Shown: positions 28,040-37,700 of the stretch, in pieces | How the letters are laid out: every line of letters starts with the position of its first letter | Position numbering within the stretch: the stretch's first letter is position 1 | Source of the DNA: Pontibacillus yanchengensis | GTDB lineage: Bacteria > Bacillota > Bacilli > Bacillales > BH030062 | Direction: 5' to 3' | Length of the DNA: 64,000 bases | Assembly (NCBI RefSeq): GCF_009856295.1 | Contig: NZ_WMEU01000003.1 | Coordinates: 62,001-126,000, forward strand | Notes under the pieces: model-generated | The model's input: the letters and a program-made list of their open reading frames with translations, nothing else | Databases searched by the model: none | What the model was told of the DNA's origin: nothing | Program-made: the position numbers and the translations under genes

Positions 28040-28131
28040 GTGGCTGTTACCACCAAGAATAAGTCGAAAAATCTTTTCTTTGATTATGTAAGCCCTGCAG
28101 AATAAAACGTCGTTGCAGGGCTTTTTAGTTT
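28039..28131 (+). repeat. dispersed repeat copy A with terminator
   Basis: GGTGGCTGTTACCACC followed by AT-rich sequence and a hairpin AAGCCCTGCAG / TTGCAGGGCTTTTT (28090-28127), which terminates the amine oxidase gene. The same two-part arrangement recurs at 28592-28685. Confidence 0.65.
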
Positions 28132-28591
28132 TAAAATGAAATCTAAAACCTCTCTGCAAATAGCAATAGAGTGAGCAAGAGTGCACTAATTTATGTCTTT
28201 CTTTCAAAAGTATGGATGAATGTGTAAAACTATTCGTAATTCGGTAGCTAATGAAAAATGTATCTTGTGAAAAAATAAAGGAAGTAAAAGAGAATATTCA
28301 ATTGATTTGTTGGCTGACAATACGTAAGTTCTATCAATATTCACTCATAATCTTCCTGAAGAATAGCATTTCTTCTTTTATTTGTTTTTTTATATTAGGT
28401 CTATCACATTTTATATAATCATAGGAGAGTTGTTTCAGGTGCTTGGTGAACATAAAAAAGTCAAAATCAGTCATCCTGTTTTTTCCACCCCCTGGAAACT
28501 AGTATGAAGGTTAATTTAGGTGGGAAAAATAGTTTCGACAAAACCTCCCATGAATTTGGTGACTATTTTCACTACACATTACTAGATCCAT

Positions 28592-28685
28592 GGGTGCCTG
28601 TTACCACCCGAAATAAATTGGAAAATATTTCTATTCAATAGGAAAGCCCTGCAGAATGAATCATCTCTGCAGGGCTTTTTAGTGT
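28592..28685 (+). repeat. dispersed repeat copy B with terminator
   Basis: GGGTGCCTGTTACCACCC, then a spacer of similar length and AAAGCCCTGCAG / CTGCAGGGCTTTTT. It is not adjacent to any gene end, so the terminator half appears to have been copied with the repeat. Confidence 0.6.
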
Positions 28686-28877
28686 TATTGGATATCTAAT
28701 TGCTTTATTTTGCTTTTTATTTGTTCAAGTCGTTCCTGTCATCAACCTAAATAACGGTTCTAGGCAATAGGTACCTGTAACTTCCCGAATTATATTGAAT
28801 TATTTTATGAAACAAAAATTTTCGGTTGGTGACAGGAACCTGTTCGAATAAAAATGTTTATTCACAGACACCAACTA

Positions 28878-28937
28878 ATCGACTCCTTGCGATTACTAAA
28901 ACGAAGAAATCTAATTCGTTATAGTACAGGAGTCGAT
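28878..28937 (+). promoter_or_regulatory. hairpin enclosing the ribosome site of the HTH gene
   Basis: ATCGACTCCT (28878-28887) pairs with AGGAGTCGAT (28928-28937), which contains the ribosome site of the ATG at 28942. Inside the loop AACGAA / TTCGTT pair again. The arrangement could hide the ribosome site or serve as an operator for the encoded HTH protein. Confidence 0.5.
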
Positions 28938-28941
28938 AGAA

Positions 28942-29730
28942 ATGAATTATGTAAGTTTAGCGATAAAACATCAACCGTTTAAATCCAAGGAGGAAATGAA
29001 TGAAGCCATTAAATTTCATATTGGAGAGCATGGGTCTCAATTGTCAGACACTGAAGTAGAGATGATTCATCTTTTGTCTCGATATGCGTGTAAGTATCCA
29101 GGTGTTGCTTTTCTTAAAAATGATACCATTGCCAATTTAATCGGCAAAAGCAGAAGAACGGTGATTCGAGTATTAAATAAGCTAGTCGATCTTTCTATTA
29201 TTACCCGCATTGAAAATATGCGCCTTCAAAGTGGAGGAAATGGTGCAAATCTATATATTATTAATCCTACAGTCACACCGAATATGTCACAGAGAGAGGA
29301 AGCTATAAACGCAGAAGTATCAACGGATGCAGCACCAGAAAAGCAAGATGAACCATTATCTTTTAAAAACATAAATAAAAAAGAATCTAAAGAATCGTTA
29401 CAGGTGGAAGGATCTCATCTTAAGAACTCCTATCGGGAATTTAAACAATTCGTCTATTGCTTTATTCCAGAAAAGAATTTTTTCTACCGTTTGTACCGTT
29501 CCTACAAAGCGCAAATTAAGTCATTAGAAAATATCTATGCTGAGGAAACGCTTCATGAGGTAGGCATTCAAGCTTTAAGAGCGATGTTCTCTGCCATGAA
29601 GGTGAAAGACGTACATAATCCTGTTGGCTATTTCAGTCGAGTAGTGAAACAGAAGTTAGATGATCTATACTTAGAGTGTTTGAGGGAATTGGAGGAGGGT
29701 CCAAACGGGGAGTACGATTATGGAGTTTAG
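28942..29730 (+). CDS. helix-turn-helix, replication-protein-like
   Basis: A 262-residue cytoplasmic protein. A winged-HTH lies at about residues 50-100 (IANLIGKSRRTVIRVLNKLVDLSIITRI), and a C-terminal helical domain (about 150-250) includes VHNPVGYFSRVVKQKLDDLYLE. This architecture is seen in Bacillaceae HTH proteins related to plasmid or phage replication and regulatory proteins; the exact role is not established. A resolvase scrap directly downstream supports a mobile origin. CAGGAG ribosome site within a hairpin. Confidence 0.6.
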   Translation: MNYVSLAIKHQPFKSKEEMNEAIKFHIGEHGSQLSDTEVEMIHLLSRYACKYPGVAFLKNDTIANLIGKSRRTVIRVLNKLVDLSIITRIENMRLQSGGNGANLYIINPTVTPNMSQREEAINAEVSTDAAPEKQDEPLSFKNINKKESKESLQVEGSHLKNSYREFKQFVYCFIPEKNFFYRLYRSYKAQIKSLENIYAEETLHEVGIQALRAMFSAMKVKDVHNPVGYFSRVVKQKLDDLYLECLRELEEGPNGEYDYGV

Positions 29731-29749
29731 AAAGATACACTAAATTTAA

Positions 29750-29971
29750 ACGCCTATCTCCATTGTCCAATTTGAAGAAGAAGGCATACCAGGGAAAATA
29801 TCAGTAGAAACTACGGAGTGTTTTGACCTGCAACGCATGTTAGCTGAGATAGAGAATGATATTATAACTGACCTTATATATTTCATGAGAATTACAAAAG
29901 ACTTAATCGAACTCATTGAAATCATTAAAGGTAAAGGCACAATAATCACGAGCATAAGAGGTAGGGGATAG
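29750..29971 (+). pseudogene. serine recombinase (resolvase) scrap
   Basis: The frame LQRMLAEIEND, then RITKDLIELIEIIKGKG, aligns by eye with the region of small serine recombinases that reads R-x-x-L-x-x-ML-x-x-I-x-x-GD ... L-x-R-x-x-R-x-x-x-DL-x-x-L. The conserved Gly-Asp and Arg positions are lost and there is no start codon. It lies 20 bases after the HTH gene. Confidence 0.4.
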
Positions 29972-30323
29972 TATATTTCACAAGAGAAGCCAGACAGTCA
30001 GTTCTCATTCTCATTATGGCTTGTGTAATCAACTAGAAAGAGACCTAATCATGCTGAGGCAGAAAAAAGGTATATACTGGCTGAGGGGGAAGAAAAGTAG
30101 AATTTAAAAATATGTAATAGTCATAAAGGATGAAGCAAGCGTGAGTTGGAATTGTGTGAGGCGTACAAGAAAAGTTATGCGCCCTGCATAATGAAACACT
30201 TCTGCAGGGCACTTTAGTTTTAATAAGCCTTCATAATTTGGGTATTTAATGTTTCATTTATCATTTTATTTGTTTTAGTCTTTATTGTGGCTTAGCTATA
30301 TTAACACAGCTAAAAGCCACTCC
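29972..30323. other. intergenic region
   Basis: No gene. A third, weaker copy of the GCCCTGCA hairpin (30180-30211, GCCCTGCATAAT ... TGCAGGGC) lies here without a proper T-run. Confidence 0.45.
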
Positions 30324-30755
30324 TTATTTCAATAGGGCGTAGAGCTGGTCTTTATTGGTAATCATGTCTCCTAATGTGTATTTATCTAATACCGAAATGA
30401 AAGCTTCGAGCGCTTCGTTTAGAACTCCTTTTAGTCGACATGCTTTAGATATAACGCACTCATTATTTTCTTGATCAAAGCACTCTACGATATGAAAGTT
30501 TTCTTCCATATCCCTAACGACATCACCAATATTAATAGTTGCTGGATCTTTCCCGAGTCTCATTCCTCCGCTACGGCCACGAATGGTTTCAATATATCCT
30601 GACGCACTAAGCTGACGAACAATTTTGATAAGGTGATTATTAGAAATGCCATATATTTCAGCAATCTCTTTCGATCGGACGAGTTGGTCTTCCTGCCTTG
30701 TGGCAAGGAACATTAATATTCTTAACGAATAATCGGTATATTGGGTTAAATGCAT
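30324..30755 (-). CDS. nsrR: Rrf2-family nitric-oxide-sensing repressor NsrR
   Basis: A 143-residue Rrf2 regulator: N-terminal winged HTH (MHLTQYTDYSLRILMFLA, then EIYGISNNHLIKIVRQLSASG). Three cysteines in the C-terminal half (ECFDQENNECVISKACRLKG) match the iron-sulfur ligands of NsrR. NO damages the cluster and relieves repression of hmp. It is divergent from hmp, the classic arrangement. Start taken at the ATG giving MHLTQYTD, 6 bases after AGGAGTG. Confidence 0.88.
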   Translation of the reverse strand: MHLTQYTDYSLRILMFLATRQEDQLVRSKEIAEIYGISNNHLIKIVRQLSASGYIETIRGRSGGMRLGKDPATINIGDVVRDMEENFHIVECFDQENNECVISKACRLKGVLNEALEAFISVLDKYTLGDMITNKDQLYALLK

Positions 30756-30840
30756 TGTTTTCACTCCTATATCTTATCTTTTGTGAACATTTTATAAAAG
30801 TTGCATGTAAAATGTTGTTTTTATAAATGGAATGCCTTAG

Positions 30841-30856
30841 TCTTAAATATATAAGA
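30841..30856. promoter_or_regulatory. possible NsrR half-site
   Basis: TCTTAAATATATAAG lies between nsrR and hmp and resembles half of the palindromic AT-rich NsrR operator of Bacillus (TTAAATAYAT). Partial match only. Confidence 0.35.
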
Positions 30857-30903
30857 GCGAAAGAGAATGAGCAAATGCTGAATAAAAGAAAGGAAGTTTT
30901 ACC

Positions 30904-32124
30904 ATGTTAGATTCAAAGACGATTGAGATTGTAAAGAGCACCGCACCGGTATTGCAGGAGCACAGTCATGCTATTGGAGTTCGATTTTACGAATTACTGT
31001 TTACGAAAGCCCCTTCACTGTATAACATCTTTAACCAAACCAACCAAAAAAGAGGGATACAGCAGGATGCATTAGCGTATTCCGTTTACATGGCAGGACA
31101 ACATATCGATAACTTAGATGCCGTCAAAGGAATGGTAGAAAGGGTAACCGAAAAACATAGAGCGCTTGGGGTAAAAGCAGAACAATATCCAATCGTCGGA
31201 GAAACCTTGTTAGAAGCAGTGAAGGATGTATTAGGAGATGGTGTGAATGATGAAATTATCGAAGCATGGGGAAAAGCTTATCAAGAAATAGCGGATATTT
31301 TCATAAGTATTGAAAACGAGCTTTATGAACAAGTAGAGCAAGAGGTTGGAGGATGGACAGGACTTCGTTCATTCGTCATTGATCAGAAAGTAAAAGAAAG
31401 TGATGTTATTACTTCCTTCTATTTAAAAGCTCAAGATGGAAAGCCAATCCCAACTTATCAGGCTGGCCAATACTTAACGTTACAGGTGGATATAGAAGGA
31501 GATCAATACTCTCATATGCGACACTATACCATCTCCGACGCTCCAGGGAAGGACTATTACCGCATCAGTGTGAAACGCGAGGACGCATTGACGGAGGACG
31601 TGCCTGCTGGTAAAGTATCGAATTATTTACATCAACAGCTTGGAGAAGGAGATGTTCTACAAGTTACAGCCCCTGCTGGAGAATTTACAGTGTCTACAGA
31701 AGAAATGCCACTTGTATTAATCAGTGGAGGAGTCGGAATCACACCAATGATGAGTATGCTTAAGGATGCGGTTCAAGAAAATCCAGAACGAGAAATCACT
31801 TTTATTCACGCAGCTCAGAACAGTAATGTACATGCTTTGCAGCAAGAAGTATTGGAGTTAATCAATCAGTATGATAACGTAACATCTTATATTGTTTATT
31901 CGGAGCCAACAGAACAAGATAGAAAAGATGAACTTTTCGATAGAGAAGGACTTATTGAAAAAGAATGGTTACAAGCCATTCTAAAGGATAACCAAAAAGA
32001 CTTTTATTTCTGTGGACCAGTTCCTTTTATGAAAGTGGTAAATAGCGCATTAAAAGAGTGGGGAGTTCCTGCAGAGCATCGACAGTTTGAAGCATTCAGC
32101 CCAGTAAGTACGATTGAGGCGTAG
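30904..32124 (+). CDS. hmp: flavohemoglobin, nitric oxide dioxygenase
   Basis: Converts NO to nitrate with O2 and NAD(P)H in the cytoplasm. The 406 residues show the globin domain (1-140; proximal His region EKHRALGVKAEQYPIVG). The ferredoxin-reductase FAD domain (about 150-255; MRHYTISDAPG) and NAD domain (about 265-400; ISGGVGITPMMSML, FYFCGPVPFMKVV) follow. Length is standard. Divergent from nsrR, with AAGGAAG upstream and a terminator after the gene. Confidence 0.95.
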   Translation: MLDSKTIEIVKSTAPVLQEHSHAIGVRFYELLFTKAPSLYNIFNQTNQKRGIQQDALAYSVYMAGQHIDNLDAVKGMVERVTEKHRALGVKAEQYPIVGETLLEAVKDVLGDGVNDEIIEAWGKAYQEIADIFISIENELYEQVEQEVGGWTGLRSFVIDQKVKESDVITSFYLKAQDGKPIPTYQAGQYLTLQVDIEGDQYSHMRHYTISDAPGKDYYRISVKREDALTEDVPAGKVSNYLHQQLGEGDVLQVTAPAGEFTVSTEEMPLVLISGGVGITPMMSMLKDAVQENPEREITFIHAAQNSNVHALQQEVLELINQYDNVTSYIVYSEPTEQDRKDELFDREGLIEKEWLQAILKDNQKDFYFCGPVPFMKVVNSALKEWGVPAEHRQFEAFSPVSTIEA

Positions 32125-32161
32125 GTATCAGTTGATCGAATAATCTTTTAAACCAATATAG

Positions 32162-32195
32162 AAGCCATGCAGATACAACTCTGCATGGCTTTTAC
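32162..32195 (+). terminator. hmp terminator
   Basis: AAGCCATGCAG / CTGCATGGCTT hairpin followed by TTTAC. Confidence 0.75.
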
Positions 32196-32276
32196 ATCTA
32201 AATTAGGCTTTTTAATTTTGGGCTGGGTTTATAAAAGACTGCTCTATCGTTCAAGTTGGAGATACCTTCGTTCCTC

Positions 32277-32453
32277 TCATGCATTCACAAGACGATTCTT
32301 TAAATTCGCTAATTCCTCTTCCAAATCTTCTAATTGTTTTTCAATTTTGGCAGTGCTCCCACCAATAGATTCTTTCTTTTCTAAATCTCCCTGCATCCGA
32401 ATATAATCCGATTTTAATAGGTTGATTCGATCTTCTATTTCTTTTTTAGTCAT
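32277..32453 (-). CDS. small coiled-coil protein
   Basis: Charged helical protein (MTKKEIEDRINLLKSDYIRM ... LEDLEEELANLKNRLVNA) with heptad-like spacing, predicted to form a coiled coil. The 58-residue start at 32453 has GAGAGG 10 bases upstream; longer in-frame starts up to 32510 have poorly placed ribosome sites. Function unknown. Confidence 0.5.
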   Translation of the reverse strand: MTKKEIEDRINLLKSDYIRMQGDLEKKESIGGSTAKIEKQLEDLEEELANLKNRLVNA

Positions 32454-32676
32454 ATCAGCCAAGCCTCTCATCCTTTCTTGGTATTCATATCTTCTTAGAG
32501 TATAAACCATCCTATCTGCCTGTTACTACCCTAATGATTTCAGAAGTATCTACTGCAATAGGTTAGGTTGCCTGTGTTTAATATTCGAATAAACGGTAGA
32601 TAAATAGGAAGAATCTATCCCTTAGCTGTTAATATTTGTTATAATATCCCGTGAACCACAAATAGGAGGCTCACAT

Positions 32677-33045
32677 ATGAAACTAAAAGTATTAGGGATT
32701 GCACTAGGAATTGCCTTATTCACTGCAGGGTGTTCAGGCGATAGTGAAGAAACGGAAAAGCAGGAACAATCCAACCACGAAACAAAAGAAAATGAAAATA
32801 CAGAAATGACAGGAAAAGTATTAGAAGAAGACGGTGTTGTTGATGGATCTGTATACACCGAAGATGGCTCTGCGGTTGGAACCATTATTTTAGAAGCTTC
32901 TGTTAAGAAAGAGAAGGGGAAACAATTAGCCGAAAAATACGCAAAACAGCTGCAAAATGAGTACCCAGACATGAAAGTAAACGTTCAAGCCGTTCAAGAT
33001 GGGGAGAATATAGCGAATATCGTAAAAGAAAAAAGTTCAGAATAA
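32677..33045 (+). CDS. small lipoprotein, 122 aa
   Basis: Lipobox LFTAGC (Cys at about 19), an acidic linker (20-50), then a compact domain (about 55-118) with EDGVVDGSVYTEDGSAVG and a helical KGKQLAEKYAKQLQNEYP. Domain not recognised; it should be held at the outer face of the membrane. AGGAGG site; shares a terminator with the convergent symporter gene. Confidence 0.65.
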   Translation: MKLKVLGIALGIALFTAGCSGDSEETEKQEQSNHETKENENTEMTGKVLEEDGVVDGSVYTEDGSAVGTIILEASVKKEKGKQLAEKYAKQLQNEYPDMKVNVQAVQDGENIANIVKEKSSE

Positions 33046-33061
33046 GATTTAAAGTCCAGCT

Positions 33062-33103
33062 AAAAAGGCGTATTCCTTTATTATGAGGAATACGCCTTTT
33101 TTT
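33062..33103. terminator. bidirectional terminator
   Basis: AAAAAGGCGTATTCC / GGAATACGCCTTTTT stem between two convergent genes. Confidence 0.85.
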
Positions 33104-33141
33104 GCTTATAGTAAACTTCTTTGGTAGAAACATGAAAATAC

Positions 33142-34386
33142 TTATGCGGACTCCTGCTCATGCTCCTGCCCTTTTTCCTCAGACTGATCGACTACCGCAG
33201 CTCCAACAATGTCACCAAACACGTTAGAAGCTGTACCGGCCATTCCAATCAGGACATCCACTCCTGCAATCAGGGCGACAATTTCAAGTGGAAGGTTAAA
33301 CATGGTCAATACGGCTGATAACGTGACGAGCCCAGCTGCGGGTACTCCGGCTGTTCCGATGGAAAGCAAGGTTCCAACTAAAACGATAATAAAAAAGTCT
33401 GTCACGGATAAGGATAAATTCGTGATGTTCGCTGCGAATACAATCGATGCACCCATCCGTAGTGCGCCTCCGTCAGAATTAAATACGGCACCAAGAGGAA
33501 GCGTGAAATTCGCTACTCGCTCCGAAATACCTGATTTCTTCGCCGTATCAATTGCTACAGGTAACGTTGCGATACTACTTGAGGTGAAGAATGCGGTGAC
33601 ATACGCATCTTTTGTAGACCGAAAGAAAGGCAACACAGGTGCCCCTGATAGTTTTAAAATAGGCGTGTACACAATAAGCCAAAGCAGGATGATGCCTCCA
33701 TAAAACACACCTGTAAAACTTAGTAGGGATTGTAGCGTGCCCCATCCCTGACCTCCAAACGAAGAAGCACTTATCGCAAAAATCCCAATCGGAGCATAGA
33801 ACAAGATGCCGTTTAATACTTTATAAAACATTTCATTAAGGGCATTAAAAAAACGATCTAACATCTCTCCAGACTGTTTGATCTTTTCCTCATTCGAAAA
33901 CTTCATGGTAGAGATGGCAACACCAATAATAATAGCTAAAAAGAGAATCGACATTAGATCCCCATTTGCAAAGGGTGTGATGATATTTTCTGGGATAATG
34001 TTAAATAATACATCCTCAAAGGACGGCGTATCAGGCTTTTCCACATCTGCAGCTGGAAGACTCATATTCTCTCCTGGGCTGATCCAAAAGGCAAGTCCAA
34101 GTCCAATAAATACTGCTGCCGCTGTTGTAATCGCGTAGTACAAAATGAGTTTCCCACCCATACGGCCGAGCTGTGTTACATTCATCTGATTTACGGCTAA
34201 CACCACGGTTAAGAAGATAACAGGAATAGCCACCAGACTAAGTAAATTTATTAAAATATCACCAAATGGCTTCAGCACCTCTGCCTGATCTCCAATGAGA
34301 ACTGCCAAGAGTGTACCACATAGAAAACCAACGAACATTTTGATTACAAAGGATGTTCGTATGTATTGATTGAGTAAAGCCTTCAA
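33142..34386 (-). CDS. dicarboxylate/amino-acid:cation symporter (SDF/DAACS family)
   Basis: A 414-residue inner-membrane transporter of the glutamate/dicarboxylate-cation symporter family (DctA, GltP, GltT), which uses H+ or Na+ gradients. Family hallmarks are the serine-rich hairpin FFTSSSIATLPVAIDTAKKSG, the NSDGGALRMGASIVFAAN segment and the VPAAGLVTLSAVLTMFNLP region near the C-terminus, ending in an acidic QEHEQESA tail. The start is a TTG with a perfect AAGGAGGT site 8 bases upstream. Substrate (glutamate, aspartate or C4-dicarboxylate) is not resolvable. Confidence 0.9.
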   Translation of the reverse strand: MKALLNQYIRTSFVIKMFVGFLCGTLLAVLIGDQAEVLKPFGDILINLLSLVAIPVIFLTVVLAVNQMNVTQLGRMGGKLILYYAITTAAAVFIGLGLAFWISPGENMSLPAADVEKPDTPSFEDVLFNIIPENIITPFANGDLMSILFLAIIIGVAISTMKFSNEEKIKQSGEMLDRFFNALNEMFYKVLNGILFYAPIGIFAISASSFGGQGWGTLQSLLSFTGVFYGGIILLWLIVYTPILKLSGAPVLPFFRSTKDAYVTAFFTSSSIATLPVAIDTAKKSGISERVANFTLPLGAVFNSDGGALRMGASIVFAANITNLSLSVTDFFIIVLVGTLLSIGTAGVPAAGLVTLSAVLTMFNLPLEIVALIAGVDVLIGMAGTASNVFGDIVGAAVVDQSEEKGQEHEQESA

Positions 34387-34660
34387 GGATATGTACCTCC
34401 TTATCGTTATAGGTATGTGTATGATGAATTCCTCTCGAATTCTATCATTTTTAGATAGGGAAATATAGTTAGATAATCGAAGCGGTGCCTAATCAAAGGA
34501 AGTATAACCAGTTTTAATCCTGACTCTAGTTATTTCTTAATGGTAAATGCTGCAGGAATTTGTCATTATTTCCTTCTAAAGGACTAGATAATTTATTTGA
34601 AAATTATGTTATTCTCAAAATAGCTAAAGTTTTTAATTCTGCTATTTTTTTACTTAAAAA

Positions 34661-34674
34661 CGAAAGCGGTTTCG
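34661..34674. promoter_or_regulatory. LacI-type operator 1
   Basis: CGAAAGCGGTTTCG, a near-palindrome typical of LacI-family repressors, 126 bases before the GH16 start. Confidence 0.6.
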
Positions 34675-34715
34675 GTTTTGAGAATAATACTGTAGCTTAT
34701 TTTTTTACACAAAAA

Positions 34716-34729
34716 CGAAAGCGCTTTCG
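34716..34729. promoter_or_regulatory. LacI-type operator 2
   Basis: CGAAAGCGCTTTCG, a perfect palindrome, 55 bases centre-to-centre from operator 1 (about five helical turns). It lacks the TG of a strict CcpA cre site, pointing to a dedicated LacI regulator. Confidence 0.7.
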
Positions 34730-34799
34730 TAATGCTTGGTGGCACATAGGTGATGGACCTATTCCACATACATCGAAAATCAAAAAGGAGGAGAATGTG

Positions 34800-37700
34800 T
34801 TGGGGAAAAGAGTATGGTTCTTGGTTTTGGTTGTTCTGTTGTGTGTAGTGAATTCGGTTTCGGTTCAAGCTGGTGAGAAGAACAAGAAAAATGATGAGGA
34901 TGTTAGCCATGTGATGGACGTGTTACCAAATCAAAAGAAAAATGGCAATGCTGCCCTCTCTAATGTGGAAGTGTTGGCGATGATGAATCATCTTTTCGTT
35001 CAAAGTAAGCAAGATAATGGAGAAAGCAAGTGGGAAGATAGTGTGCTACATAACGCTATCGAGGCTGGGTACGTAAGTGAGACGCTAGGTTTTGACGTTT
35101 CACCAAATGCAGCAATCAAAACAGCGGAAACGCTATCCCTTTTTAACTACTTTATACCATATGATGAATCTATTATCGATGAACAACAAGTGAATGTGAA
35201 TAAACCAATGAAACGAAATGACTTTTCGCAATTAATAGGTGAAGCTTTTGATTCCATTTTGAGTGAAGAGGGTACGTATGAAGATCAAACAATTGATGGA
35301 AATGCGTTACTTACTACAAATGATGTTACGTTAAAAAATAGTGTAATCAAAGGTGACCTCATCATCACAGGTGCCGCCGTACCAGGAAACGTTGTTCTGG
35401 ACAATGTGACGGTGGAAGGCGATGTCTATGTACACAAGAACGTGGAGAATGATGTCCGATTTGTAAATTCAGATATGAAACAAGTGGTTGTTTATGCGGA
35501 ATCCGATTGGTCGCTTGTATGGTCGGATGAATTTATGACAGAAGACATTGATCAATCCAAGTGGCAATATGATATCGGAAATTGGATCGTCGATGAAAAC
35601 GGAGAAGGTATTTCTCCTGGTTGGGGTAATAATGAATTAGAATACTATACAGATTCTGATGAGAACTCTTATATTGAAGACGGCAAATTAGTCATTAAAG
35701 CACAGAAAGAAGAAGAGCCGATAACAGATGAATTTGGTTCGTATGATTATAGCTCAGCTAAGTTAAAGACAAAGGATTTGTTCAGCAAAAAATACGGTAA
35801 ATTTGAAGCACGAATGAAATTACCGGAAGGACAAGGGTATTGGCCAGCATTCTGGATGATGCCAGAGGATAGTGTGTATGGTGATTGGCCAGCTTCTGGT
35901 GAAATCGACATTATGGAGGCTGCTGGTAACGATACGAATACTATAGGAGGGACAATTCACTACGGGGAGGAGTCTCCGAATAACACCTACCGCGGAGAAG
36001 AATACCATTTTCCTGAGGGTGAAGATTTTACTGGCTATCACACGTATTCCATTGAGTGGGAGCCAGGCGAAATTCGCTGGTATGTAGATGGGGAATTGTA
36101 TCAAACCCTTAATAAATGGTTTAGTAAAAGCCCTGGACAAGCTGCCAAAAACGCTTTTCCAGCACCGTTTGACCAGGAATTCTATATTATCTTGAACCTA
36201 GCTGTTGGTGGTTGGTATGGCGGAAATCCAGATGAAACCACTGAATTCCCTGGCGAAATGAAAGTCGATTATGTACGCGTTTATGAATTGATAGGAAGAG
36301 ACTATATGACACCTGAAGAGCCTACTGTCGATGAGGTTGAGTTACCTGAAAATGCAAAGCAGCCAAAAGAAGATGGGAACTATATCTATGATCAAGACTA
36401 TGCAAATGGGTTCATGATTGTAGATGAAAATGGCGATCAGACAGACCCTACGTATTGGAACTTCCTTACGTTACCTGATTTTGCAGGAGAAGGTAGCATT
36501 TCACCAGAAGAAATCGATGGTGATACCTTTGCGAAAACATCGATAACAAATCCGGGGAACGCCCTCTGGTCCCTACAGCAAATTCAACATCTATCGATTG
36601 CAGAAGGTGGAACCTATAAAGTGACCTTCGATGCGAAATCCACTACAAGCCGCAACATCATGACGAAGGTTTCAGGTGGAGCGGAACGTGGGTACGCAAA
36701 CTACTCTGGGGAAGAAACGATGAACTTGACGGATGAAGTTCAAACCTATGAGTACACCTTCACCATGAATCAGGAAGACGATGTGGCCGCACGCCTTGAG
36801 TTTAATATGGGCGCAAATGGAACGGCTCCCGTTTGGATTGGCAATGTCCGTGTAGAAGACATCACAGGGGAACAGGAACCGATGAATGAAAAAGAGCCAC
36901 TTCCAACTGGAAACCATGTTTACAACGGAACATTTGATCAAGGCGATATGAGCCGGATGATTTTCTGGGATTTTCATGAGAAGGACGGGGCTTCAGCAGA
37001 AGCTAATGTTGATGCGGATACAAGAGAGTTACAAGTAGATATTACGGAAACGGATAACAATCCTGAGTCGATTCAACTGAAACAAACAGGCATGCAGCTG
37101 TTAGAGGGCAGTGAGTATGAGCTAACCTTTGATGCTCGCGCTGCTAGTAATCGAACGATTCAAGTGGATGTTCTAAGTAAAGATGGCTCCCTTTCTTATT
37201 CCGAAACCAAAACAATAGAGCTCTCTGAAGAAATGGAGACTCATAAAGTCACATTCACGATGCCAACCGATATAACAGATCGAGAAGGGCAGCTTGTCTT
37301 CCAGTTAGGTGGAGCGGAAGCGGACGTTTTCTTGGATAATGTAAAACTAGTTCGAACAACAGATTACATCGATTATTCCGACGTAGACTTAACTCCATTA
37401 GAAAATGGTGACTTTGCAGCAGGGTTGGAAAATTGGTCTAACTATATTCATTTTGATGCAGAAGCAGAAGTAAACGCTGATGGTGAAGTGTTTCATGCAG
37501 ACATTGAGAATGCAGGAAATGAAACATGGAGTGTGCTGCTTGAGCACCCAAACATGACATTCTCAAAAAACGTAACCTACAATGTAAGCTTTGATGCACG
37601 CTCAACGGTATCAAGAGATATGGAAGTAACACTGGAGAATGCCAACTATAATCGCTATCTTAGTGAGAAAGTTACATTAGAAAAAGATATGGAGACCTAC

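Larger units (their letters stand above)
28208..28941. other. repeat-rich intergenic region
   Basis: No gene seen. It holds a second repeat-plus-terminator block, further GGTnCCTGT-type repeat cores at about 28771 and 28833, and a large hairpin before the next gene. Confidence 0.5.

Noticed and set aside
34560..34799. N-terminal extension of the GH16 ORF
   Set aside because: The extension contains two LacI-type operators and no ribosome site at its start; the signal peptide and AAGGAGG place the start at 34797-34800.
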